From Tissierellaceae bacterium (GTDB taxonomy: Bacteria > Bacillota > Clostridia > Tissierellales > Tissierellaceae): a stretch of 38,574 nt of DNA. Below are positions 32,221-38,574 of the stretch, one piece after another. Position 1 is the stretch's first letter, and the number at the start of each line of letters is the position of its first letter. The stretch covers positions 1 through 38,574 of the forward strand of contig JAHDQA010000013.1 of NCBI GenBank assembly GCA_018434075.1, given 5' to 3'. The notes under the pieces are model-generated. The model was not told where the DNA came from. It saw nothing but the letters and a program-made list of their open reading frames with translations, and searched no databases. The translations under genes and the position numbers were made by a program.

Positions 32221-33384
32221 ATGAACAATTTTAGTATTTATCTTCCCACAAAAATAAAATTTGGGAAAGGAACAATAAATAAATTATCCAAATTAGTTGA
32301 AGGAAACTACAAAAAAGTACTCATTCACTATGGTGGAGGCAGTATCAAGAAAAGTGGGCTTTATGACGAAGTAGTTGATGAGCTAAAAAAAGCAGGTGCA
32401 CAGATTTATGAACTAGGGGGAGTAAAGCCAAACCCAAGACTATCCTTAGTTAGAGAAGGCATTGAATTGGTTAAGAAAGAGGGAATTGATTTAATCCTTG
32501 CTGTTGGTGGAGGAAGTGCAATCGACTCATCAAAAGCTATTGCCTTAGGTGCTGTAGCAGATGTTGATGTCTGGGACTTTTATTTAGGGAAAGAACGACC
32601 TAAAAGAGCATTGCCAGTAGGAGTTGTGCTCACTTATCCAGCTACTGGAAGTGAAGCAAGCATGGGAAGTGTAATCACAAACGAAGAAGAGGGATTAAAG
32701 TTATCAGTAAATGATGATATGATTAGGCCAGCCTTTGCTATAATGGATCCAACATATACTTTGACTCTTCCTAAAGATTTGACATTTGCAGGTATATCAG
32801 ACATATTATCTCATATTTTAGAAAGGTATTTTACAAATACACCAAATGTTGATTTAACGGATCATTTATGTGAAGCAACCATGAGAAGTGTCATTAAAAA
32901 TGCGAGGATACTCAATGAAAACCTAGATGACTACAATGCTAGAGCAGAAATCATGCTAGCTGGTACAATTGCTCACAATGGTATACTCGGAGTTGGTAGA
33001 GAAGAAGATTGGTCAAGCCACAACATAGGCCATCAGCTAAGCGCTTTGTACGGAACTACTCATGGAGTTACATTGAGCATAATATTCCCTGCATGGATGA
33101 AATATGTATACAAAGACAATTTAGATAGATTCAATAAATTTGCAGTAAATGTATTCGACATATCTGATGCAGGTAAGTCCAAAGAGATAGTTGCACTTGA
33201 GGGAATAAAAGCTTATGAGGACTTCTTAAAGGAAGTAGGACTTCCAACAAGCTTTAAAGAAGCAAATCTTCCAAGTGATAAAATAGAAGAAATGGCTCAT
33301 AAAGCTGTAATAAAAGGTAAATTAGGCGGACTAAAAAAATTGGATGTAGATGATATAATTAAGATTTACGAATTAGCTTTATAA
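32221..33384 (+). CDS. Iron-containing alcohol dehydrogenase (butanol dehydrogenase type)
   Basis: 387 residues. NAD(P)-binding VGGGSAIDSSKAIALGA (about 96-112), TYPATGSEASMGSVI (about 139) and the metal site: FAGISDILSHILERYF (Asp and His, about 190-205), then WSSHNIGHQLSALYGTTHG, which supplies the other two His ligands. Overall closest to NADPH-dependent BDH/YqdH-type aldehyde/ketone reductases that form butanol or detoxify aldehydes. AAGGAGG precedes the ATG. The last gene before a strong terminator. Confidence 0.93.
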   Translation: MNNFSIYLPTKIKFGKGTINKLSKLVEGNYKKVLIHYGGGSIKKSGLYDEVVDELKKAGAQIYELGGVKPNPRLSLVREGIELVKKEGIDLILAVGGGSAIDSSKAIALGAVADVDVWDFYLGKERPKRALPVGVVLTYPATGSEASMGSVITNEEEGLKLSVNDDMIRPAFAIMDPTYTLTLPKDLTFAGISDILSHILERYFTNTPNVDLTDHLCEATMRSVIKNARILNENLDDYNARAEIMLAGTIAHNGILGVGREEDWSSHNIGHQLSALYGTTHGVTLSIIFPAWMKYVYKDNLDRFNKFAVNVFDISDAGKSKEIVALEGIKAYEDFLKEVGLPTSFKEANLPSDKIEEMAHKAVIKGKLGGLKKLDVDDIIKIYELAL

Positions 33385-33411
33385 CAGGATCGTCTTGAAA
33401 AAAGAAAATAG

Positions 33412-33460
33412 AAAAAACCGAAACCTCACAGAATAGAGTATGTGTAGTTTCGGTTTTTTT
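33412..33460 (+). terminator. Rho-independent terminator
   Basis: AAAAAACCGAAAC (33412-33424) and GTTTCGGTTTTTT (33447-33459) with a 22-nt loop, ending in T residues. It closes the yedF-to-ADH run. Confidence 0.88.
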
Positions 33461-33589
33461 CGTACATTGTACTATAGGTTTTGAAGACATATATTGTGGA
33501 AATAGCCGATCATTGGCCAGATTGGAATCCTCTGTATAATGGCATAGTTAAGTTATATTATTTTGAGTCAGCAACACAAGTTATGTTTT

Positions 33590-33720
33590 TTACTTTTCAT
33601 TATCCACTAAGTCAAGTTCATCTATTAATCCACTTTCAACCATATCTTCATAAGTGTACATTTTAAAAACATTATAACCATCTTTGTCAACTGAAATGTA
33701 ATTTTCTTCTATCCATAAAA
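33590..33720 (-). pseudogene. 3' gene relic at IS insertion point
   Basis: The minus strand reads LWIEENYISVDKDGYNVFKM then YTYEDMVESGLIDELDLVDN and stops at 33590. Upstream it runs straight into the IS left end. If the IS and one ATAAAA are removed, the frame continues only a short way into the other flank without a start. Unrecognised; probably the end of an older disrupted gene. Confidence 0.4.
33715..33720. repeat. Target-site duplication ATAAAA (left)
   Basis: ATAAAA at 33715-33720 is repeated at 35689-35694, directly outside the two ends of the IS element. Confidence 0.65.
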
Positions 33721-35688
33721 TCCGGGTCTTAGACAGTTGAATAATAAAAAAATTGATGAAGCCATTGAAAAGGCTTTGTTTTTTTGTCAATTTTTTTAAT
33801 ATATTTATTGAGTAATGTTGGGTAATATGTTATGATTAAAGAAAAGGAGGAAGATTCCTAATGAGATTATCTATTTCAAAATCTAAAAATTCTACATCTC
33901 TTTATGTAATAGAGTCAATTTACGAAAATGGTAAACATTCAACTAGAGTTGTAGAAAAACTTGGTACTGTTAAAGAGTTAGAAGAAAAATTAAATGGTCA
34001 GGATCCTATTGAATGGGCTAAAGAATATATCAAAGAATTGAATGAAAAAGAAAAGGAACAAAAAAGAGACGTGATTGTAAGGTTTAGCCAGTCAAAGGCA
34101 ATTGAAAAAGGTATTCAAAGGTCTTTCAATGGTGGATATATATTCTTACAGCAAATATATCATCTGTTAGGATTACATAAAATTTGCAAAGATATTTCTA
34201 CTAAGTATAAATTTACTTACAATCTTGATTCCATTCTTTCTAGGTTAATTTATGGTAGAATTATTTTCCCATCTTCAAAACTTAATACATATCAAGAATC
34301 AAAGTGCTTGATTGAACAACCTGATTTTGAATTGCAACATGTTTATAGGGCATTAGAGGTAATAGCTAAAGAAACTGACTTTATTCAATCAGAGCTCTAC
34401 AAAAATAGTTTATCTATCTTTAAGAGAAATGACTGTATTCTCTACTATGACTGCACTAATTACTTTTTTGAAATAGAGCAAGAATATGGTTTTAAACAAT
34501 ATGGTTATAGTAAAGAGAATAAACCTAATCCTATTGTGGGAATGGGATTATTCATGGATGGAGATGGTATTCCTCTTGCATTTAACATTCATAGTGGTAA
34601 CACAAATGAACAAACTACACTAAAACCTTTAGAAGAAAAGATACTTAAAGATTTCGAGCTATCAAAGTTTATTGTCTGTACGGATGCTGGACTATCTTCA
34701 ATAGAAAATCGTAGATTTAATGATAAAAAAGATAGAGCTTTTATTACAACCCAATCAGTTAAAAAATTAAAGAAATATTTAAAGCAGTGGGCTCTTGACC
34801 CTAAGGGCTGGCACCTTCCTGGCGTAAATAAATTATTTGATATCAGTCTAATTGATAAAGATGAAGACAGCTATGAAGAATATAAATCAAAGACTTTTTA
34901 CAAGGAACGTTGGATTAAAGAGGATGGACTAGAGCAAAAACTCATTGTCACATATTCTCTTAAATACAGAGATTATCAAAGGCAGATTAGGAATAGACAG
35001 TTAGAATGTGCATCTAAATTAATTGAAGAAAGACCTAATGGTGTTAACAAGAAAAATCAAAATGATTTTAAACGGTTCATATCATCTACTAACGTTACAA
35101 AGGATGGTGAAATAGCTGATAAAGCAATCTATAGTATAAATCAAGATGCAATAGCAAAAGAGGAAATGTTCGATGGGTTTTATGCTGTATGTACCAACTT
35201 AGATGAAGATGCTAGTGCTATTATGAAGATTAATCATAGACGTTGGGAGATAGAGGAATGTTTTAGAATTATGAAAAGCGAATTCAAGGCTAGACCTGTT
35301 TATTTAAGTCGTGACGATAGAATACAAGCACATTTTACTACATGTTTTCTTGCAATAGTTATATATAGATATCTTGAAAAATATTTAAGCGAAGAGTTTA
35401 CAAGCTCTGAGATAATTCACAGTTTAAGGAATATGAATTTCAATTACATTGCTACTGAAGGATATATTCCAACATACACAAGGACTGACTTAACTGATAC
35501 CTTACATGAAGTTTTTGGATTTAGAACAGATACTGAAATAGTTAGTTTAAAGGAAATGAAAAAAATACTAAAAGATACGAAAAAGGAAAAAATATTACGC
35601 AAAATTTAAAAAATCAAGAAACTCTGAAATGTCTTGTTTGCAAGGCGTTCCAGAGTTTTATTCTCTCGTAAGTGTCAAAGATGGGAGT
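33721..35688 (+). mobile_element. IS1634-family insertion sequence, complete
   Basis: 1,968 bp. Left end TCCGGGTCTTAGACAG and the reverse complement of the right end ACTCCCATCTTTGACAC share TCC and TCTT(A/T)GACA, an imperfect terminal inverted repeat. The flanking ATAAAA repeats fit target duplication. Inside are a single transposase gene and a terminator-like hairpin near each end (33761-33790: AAGCC...GGCTT then TTTTTTT; 35618-35662: AACTCTG...CAGAGTT then TTTTATT), which shield the gene from outside transcription. Nothing is broken, so the element may still be active. Confidence 0.8.
33861..35609 (+). CDS. IS1634-family transposase
   Basis: 582 residues, intact. The N-terminal half holds the DNA-binding region (LSISKSKNSTSLYVIESI, VVEKLGTVKELEEK), typical of the IS1634/IS1549 group. 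The DDE catalytic residues are visible: first Asp in ILYYDCTNYFFE, second in FIVCTDAGLSSIENRRF, and Glu in HRRWEIEECFRIMKSEF, the Y-(2)-R-(3)-E-like signature. The middle of the protein carries the long insertion characteristic of this family. AAAGGAGG precedes the ATG. It would catalyse cut-and-paste transposition of the surrounding 1,968-bp element. Confidence 0.95.
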   Translation: MRLSISKSKNSTSLYVIESIYENGKHSTRVVEKLGTVKELEEKLNGQDPIEWAKEYIKELNEKEKEQKRDVIVRFSQSKAIEKGIQRSFNGGYIFLQQIYHLLGLHKICKDISTKYKFTYNLDSILSRLIYGRIIFPSSKLNTYQESKCLIEQPDFELQHVYRALEVIAKETDFIQSELYKNSLSIFKRNDCILYYDCTNYFFEIEQEYGFKQYGYSKENKPNPIVGMGLFMDGDGIPLAFNIHSGNTNEQTTLKPLEEKILKDFELSKFIVCTDAGLSSIENRRFNDKKDRAFITTQSVKKLKKYLKQWALDPKGWHLPGVNKLFDISLIDKDEDSYEEYKSKTFYKERWIKEDGLEQKLIVTYSLKYRDYQRQIRNRQLECASKLIEERPNGVNKKNQNDFKRFISSTNVTKDGEIADKAIYSINQDAIAKEEMFDGFYAVCTNLDEDASAIMKINHRRWEIEECFRIMKSEFKARPVYLSRDDRIQAHFTTCFLAIVIYRYLEKYLSEEFTSSEIIHSLRNMNFNYIATEGYIPTYTRTDLTDTLHEVFGFRTDTEIVSLKEMKKILKDTKKEKILRKI

Positions 35689-35694
35689 ATAAAA
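35689..35694. repeat. Target-site duplication ATAAAA (right)
   Basis: Partner of 33715-33720 at the other end of the IS. Confidence 0.65.
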
Positions 35695-35720
35695 CATTGC
35701 TACGGCTGTGTCTAATTTTT

Positions 35721-36053
35721 TTAAGTTTTATTTGAATTGTGAATATCATCGACAATCAAATTACTAACTTTAGATTTCAAGGGTTCCTTATCATTACGAA
35801 AATGAGCCGTTACGTTATAGGTTACGGCTCTCAGCTTATATTTGGCTTTTTCTTGTAAGGGGATTATGTTTGGGTGTGTGCCTGTTTCCTGCTCTTTATC
35901 ATCTAACGGTACAAACATTGAACAACTTTTGCCGTTATGACAGGGAAGGTATGGACAAAACGGACTGCGGTTATCCAAAAGGTATGTATCCTGCCCTGTT
36001 TTGCATTTGGGGCATAGTTGCGGTGTGTTTTTGTTTGACTGTTTGTTTTCCAT
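35721..36053 (-). CDS. Conjugative-element protein with Cys clusters
   Basis: 110 residues, ATG at 36053. Two metal-binding-like groups lie in the first half: QLCPKCKTG (about 12-20) and FCPYLPCHNGKSCSMF (about 32-47); the C-terminal half is basic and polar. Base composition is distinctly more GC-rich than the metabolic region, matching the neighbouring conjugative-element genes. I do not recognise a named family. It lies 21 nt after the DUF6075 gene on the same strand, so it probably belongs to the same operon. Function unknown. Confidence 0.6.
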   Translation of the reverse strand: MENKQSNKNTPQLCPKCKTGQDTYLLDNRSPFCPYLPCHNGKSCSMFVPLDDKEQETGTHPNIIPLQEKAKYKLRAVTYNVTAHFRNDKEPLKSKVSNLIVDDIHNSNKT

Positions 36054-36074
36054 ACTGGCAACCTCTTTTCTGTG

Positions 36075-36482
36075 TTATCGTATATGTTTAAACGGTTTAG
36101 GAGCGGTCTGATCCTTGCTGTGACAGTATTCGGGATACCAAAGCTTAACAGCTTCAAAAAAGTACGGAGCAAATTCACAATCAAATAATTCATACGGTGT
36201 GTAGGATTGTGCATTGCCCTCCTCCGTCCAACCATTCCAAAGATTAAAGGCAAGACGGCACAATCGGCTTGTCGATCCTGTTTGCCACCCTGCGTGAAGT
36301 CTGTCAGGCTCAATACATCTTTCGTTGAAGTCAAAAAGAGTATGGATATTTCGCCTTGTATCTTCACAAATGCCCATGACATAGAAAAATGCCCGATGGT
36401 ATGAATCATGATTTTGCGCTTTCAAAAGCATTTGCTGATAAAAAGCTTTATGTTCTTGGTTTCTGAATTTAATATTGCTCAT
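36075..36482 (-). CDS. DUF6075 family protein (conjugative element)
   Basis: 135 residues, ATG 36482 with AAGGAG about 8 nt upstream. FRNQEHKAFYQQMLLKA, YHRAFFYVMGICEDTRRNI, LFDFNERCIEPDRLHAGWQT, RLAFNLWNGWT and LFDCEFAPYFFEAVKLWYPE are the DUF6075 pattern. Members are carried by Tn916/Tn1549-type conjugative transposons of gut Firmicutes; no function is established. The sequence is complete. It supports reading 35.7-37.6 kb as a fragment of such an element. Confidence 0.85.
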   Translation of the reverse strand: MSNIKFRNQEHKAFYQQMLLKAQNHDSYHRAFFYVMGICEDTRRNIHTLFDFNERCIEPDRLHAGWQTGSTSRLCRLAFNLWNGWTEEGNAQSYTPYELFDCEFAPYFFEAVKLWYPEYCHSKDQTAPKPFKHIR

Positions 36483-36511
36483 AACAACGCTCCTTATTTT
36501 ATTGTTTTTTA

Positions 36512-36558
36512 ATCTTAAAAATGAGCAGACGAAAAATACATCTACTCATTTTTAAGAT
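36512..36558. repeat. 18-bp inverted repeat before DUF6075 gene
   Basis: ATCTTAAAAATGAGCAGA and TCTACTCATTTTTAAGAT pair at 17 of 18 positions around a 12-nt loop. It sits about 30 nt upstream of the minus-strand start at 36482. It could be a regulatory hairpin or a terminator for transcription from the right; no long T run follows on either strand. Confidence 0.7.
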
Positions 36559-36953
36559 CAAAATTATGGACAACATCGGACGATTGCCGACAAAAGCAAC
36601 CTCATAGGAATTTCACCTCCCTCCATACTGATGGCGGGGCGTGCAATGCTGTGAAGCGTTCAACACGCAAGTATCCTGCCGCTGCAAAGTCCTCGGCCAC
36701 AAGCGTGTCATACTGTTTTACGGCACAATATTTCTCGCTCTCTCAAATATGAGGTCATGGCGTATTTGCCGCTTGGCTCGTCTGCAACGGAACGTATCCG
36801 ACTGTCCTATGCTGCATAAGAAACGCTTTCTTTGTAAGGTTCAAGGCTTTGTCAGCCTATAAAAGCACACTTTATTCAAATGCTCTTTTACAGAATGACA
36901 AATAGCCTGTCACAAGAGCGTGGAAAGGGGACACGCTCCCGTACAGGTTAATG
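36559..36953. other. Gap in conjugative remnant, frameshifted small ORF
   Basis: No intact gene. The minus strand has a 47-codon open stretch (36602-36742) ending QYDTLVAEDFAAAGYLRVER and then VWREVKFL, preceded in another frame by ATG and MTSYLRERE. Joining the two frames gives a plausible small protein, so this looks like a frameshifted element gene. Not recognised. Confidence 0.4.
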
Positions 36954-37184
36954 TTACGCTACCTTAAACGTAAGGATTTTGGTGATTAACTTTGTTTCCA
37001 ATCTGCGGCGCATTTCATCATCAACAACCATGTAGCTGTTGCCATTCTGGTCATACAGCATCCGTGTTGATAAACGTGCTATGTAACCCTCATACCGTTT
37101 TAGAACGGCGTTAATAGCGTCTACATCGCTGTTTACCGCCGCCTTAATGACAGGAAACGAAAGTATGGTTTTATTCTTCTGCAT
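36954..37184 (-). CDS. Helix-turn-helix protein of Tn916/Tn1549-type element
   Basis: 76 residues, ATG at 37184. FPVIKAAVNSDVDAINAVLK, RYEGYIARLSTR and RRRLETKLITKILTF match the HTH_16-type small protein encoded directly after the sigma-like factor in Tn916/Tn1549 family elements. GGGAGGT lies about 13-15 nt upstream, inside the sigma gene. The start overlaps the end of that gene by 14 nt, the usual order in intact elements. Probably a transcriptional regulator of element genes. Confidence 0.85.
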   Translation of the reverse strand: MQKNKTILSFPVIKAAVNSDVDAINAVLKRYEGYIARLSTRMLYDQNGNSYMVVDDEMRRRLETKLITKILTFKVA

Positions 37185-37604
37185 TGGTTTTACCTCCCAT
37201 ATACCTATTTAATTTGACAAGTGAGCTTGTCCGTCTGTGCTGTACCGTTCTCCGCACCATGTTCAAAGCCGTTGCTATTTCGGTATCAGACATACCTTCA
37301 AAATATGCAAGCAGTAAATATCACGATTTTGTTCGGTTAGCGTTAGCAATGCTTCGGCAAGTAAATCATTCTCAACTTCTATCTCGAATCCGCAAGCCAT
37401 AAATTTATGAGAATCAAAATAATACTTGTCCATTGCCATAAGACCATCAATTTCTTGTTGGGTCATTTCCGAAAACAAGACCTCCGCTTTTTGTCTGCGG
37501 TTCTTTTCTCTCAAACAATCCCTTGCTTCGTTTTTCAGCAACCGTTTACAAAAATTATCAAACTGATGGCAGACGGTTTCCTTTTGGGAAGAAGATAGCT
37601 CCAT
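37171..37604 (-). pseudogene. Sigma-70-like factor of conjugative element, frameshifted
   Basis: From ATG 37604 the frame runs NFCKRLLKNEARDCLREKNR ... LLAEALLTLTEQNRDI, then at about 37315-37320 one T appears missing. Reading on one frame over gives LLAYFEGMSDTEIATALNMV and RRTVQHRRTSSLVKLNRYM, ending at 37171. The combined protein (about 145 aa) is the normal length and layout of the sigma-like regulator of Tn916/Tn1549-type elements, with its region-4 HTH in the second part. As it stands the HTH is lost, so the element's own regulation should be broken. Confidence 0.85.
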
Positions 37605-38028
37605 TAGAGTTTCACCTCCTTCCGTTTCCGCAAGGCGGTTATTTCCCCTTCACTCACTATCACGTTTGGGAACAACAGTTTTGGCAAGTTTTTAGACAAG
37701 AATTAAAAATATTTATTGAAATATGTTATTTAATATCGTCCGAAACTTCGGTTTGCACATAAAAAGCCCTTATGCTTTAGAAAGCATAAGGGCCTATAGT
37801 TACTAATATTTTTGAGAACAAGGTTTCAAATGATAAAGACACATATTTTCATATGGATAAAAAATACAGTCTGTTTTATCAAAATATGAGAAACTACAAC
37901 ACGAAGGGGAATAATAAGAATTTACATTTCATACTATCCCCATCAATATTTTGAAAAATGTATTGTTTGATTTGTTAGTTAGATGCTTACTATAAATAAT
38001 GCTAAAGTTCCTAACATAGCAAAATAAG
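37605..38028. other. Region upstream of sigma factor, no gene seen
   Basis: Holds a ribosome binding site (AAGGAGG on the minus strand, about 37613-37620), a strong minus-strand terminator (37761-37793) and about 230 bp of AT-rich DNA with no credible reading frame on either strand. Confidence 0.5.
37761..37793 (-). terminator. Strong terminator, minus strand
   Basis: Perfect 13-bp stem GCCCTTATGCTTT (37766-37778) and AAAGCATAAGGGC (37781-37793); on the minus strand it is followed by TTTTT. It terminates transcription from the small gene at 38029-38205, or acts as an attenuator ahead of the sigma-factor gene. Confidence 0.8.
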
Positions 38029-38205
38029 CTATTTTTCTATACAAATACCAATGAAAAAAACAATTACTCCAATAATTAATAATGTTATTGACATTATGTC
38101 AGGGTAAAATCCGGAAGAGTTTTGATTTAAAATGCACAATCCTAAAAGATATATACTTATTAGTAATATAATAACTCCAGTCAACATAAATTTAATATTT
38201 TTCAT
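38029..38205 (-). CDS. Small two-helix membrane protein
   Basis: 58 residues from ATG 38205, with AGGGGTGAT about 5 nt upstream on the minus strand. Two hydrophobic helices at about 7-26 and 38-56 are joined by a polar loop NQNSSGFYPD; the C-terminus is IEK. Too short to assign; no toxin hallmark beyond its size. Base composition is AT-rich, unlike the conjugative genes to its left. It may be a host gene or part of another insertion. Confidence 0.55.
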   Translation of the reverse strand: MKNIKFMLTGVIILLISIYLLGLCILNQNSSGFYPDIMSITLLIIGVIVFFIGICIEK

Positions 38206-38231
38206 CTAATCACCCCTTTTAATAACTAAGT

Positions 38232-38258
38232 AGTGTCAATAAGACACTCCTTTTTTTT
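38232..38258 (+). terminator. Rho-independent terminator
   Basis: AGTGTC (38232-38237) and GACACT (38243-38248) with an AATAA loop, then CC and eight T. It reads rightward with no intact plus-strand gene before it, so it may be left from a lost gene. Confidence 0.65.
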
Positions 38259-38386
38259 ATTTAAAACCTTATATTATCAAGGGTTACATCATTTTTATAA
38301 AATAAAAAACAATGCCCCCCCTTTTTCTGTTATAATTTGAGTTGACACACAACAAATTCTAAAGAAAAGAAAGGTTGGTCATTGTT

Positions 38387-38574
38387 ATGTCTCAAATTAT
38401 ATCCTATTTACTTACCTTTATATAATCAATACCTAATTAATCAAATTTATGAATTAACTTTATTTATCGCAAAGTATATTCCTCTCAAGCAATTGGCTTT
38501 TGATGATTCTCACAGCCCCAAATATCAAAAAATTAAAATTGACAAGCTTCCAATTATCAAAAAGTTCATTAAAC
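38387..38574 (+). pseudogene. Transposase N-terminus, frameshifted, cut by window edge
   Basis: ATG 38387 reads MSQIISYLLTF and meets a stop at 38423. One frame over, an open stretch runs from about 38406 to the window end: PLYNQYLINQIYELTLFIAK, YIPLKQLAFDDSHSPKYQKI, then KIDKLPIIKKFIK. IPLKxxxxDDSxSPKYQKxK resembles the start of clostridial DDE transposases. Either a single-base change broke the gene or expression uses a programmed shift. The family is not certain, and the rest is outside the window. Confidence 0.6.

Noticed and set aside
33481-33666. 61-codon plus-strand frame reading YIVEIADHWPDWNPLYNG
   Set aside because: No ribosome binding site, overlaps a terminator's downstream region and the relic on the other strand, and the second half is only the complement of that relic.
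35870-37402. Several plus-strand frames of 60-75 codons
   Set aside because: All are antisense to the DUF6075, HTH and sigma-factor coding regions, which show clear family patterns.

Overview
The window is AT-rich DNA with short intergenic gaps, strong GGAGG ribosome binding sites and U-tract hairpin terminators. It looks like a chromosome segment of an anaerobic, low-GC, amino-acid- or butyrate-fermenting Firmicute (Clostridia/Tissierellia-like). This rests on two PAS-type sigma54 activators with matching -24/-12 promoters, a thiolase/CoA-transferase/3-hydroxyacyl-CoA dehydrogenase set, YedF and DUF3343 selenium-linked genes, and no respiratory genes. The species cannot be named from sequence alone.

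Layout. (1) 1-4100 is accessory DNA. It holds the 5' end of a transposase (minus strand), a large orphan HTH regulator, two small genes of unknown function, and a scarred stretch with tandem repeats and a chimeric pseudogene joining an AAA/DUF4143 fragment to the tail of an ABC ATPase. (2) 4170-4835 is a self-contained XRE repressor/membrane-protein pair with palindromic operators. (3) 4986-11830 is a sigma54 regulon: a PAS-AAA-HTH activator, three phased 15-bp palindromic sites, a consensus -24/-12 promoter, then an M20 carbamoylase-type hydrolase, a two-gene putative permease (DUF5058 plus partner), an M20D amidohydrolase and an acetamidase/formamidase. Together they look like an uptake-and-deacylation route for an N-carbamoyl or N-acyl amino compound; the substrate is not known. 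(4) 11832-13350 holds a decayed transposase and a membrane-protein/DUF4825-lipoprotein pair. (5) 13389-21089 is a second sigma54 regulon: an activator, then 3-hydroxybutyrate dehydrogenase, a GntP-type permease, thiolase, acetoacetate CoA-transferase A/B and 3-hydroxybutyryl-CoA dehydrogenase. This would import D-3-hydroxybutyrate, oxidise it to acetoacetate, activate it to acetoacetyl-CoA, and then cleave it to acetyl-CoA or reduce it toward butyrate.

(6) 21115-24655 (minus) encodes an asymmetric heterodimeric ABC exporter. (7) 24732-26728 is an insertion scar: 144 bp of the 5' end of an alpha/beta-hydrolase gene occurs twice, separated by a cassette encoding a secreted protein and a four-helix membrane protein, both unrecognised. 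(8) 27430-33384 holds a MocR regulator (minus) and a plus-strand run yedF, DUF3343, MscS channel (probably with an ATT start), DUF951, EAL-HDOD and iron alcohol dehydrogenase. (9) 33590-38574 is mobile: an IS1634-family element (33721-35688, apparent 6-bp target duplication) and a higher-GC remnant of a Tn916/Tn1549-type conjugative element (DUF6075, HTH protein, frameshifted sigma factor). The window ends in a frameshifted transposase start. No rRNA, tRNA or CRISPR array was seen.
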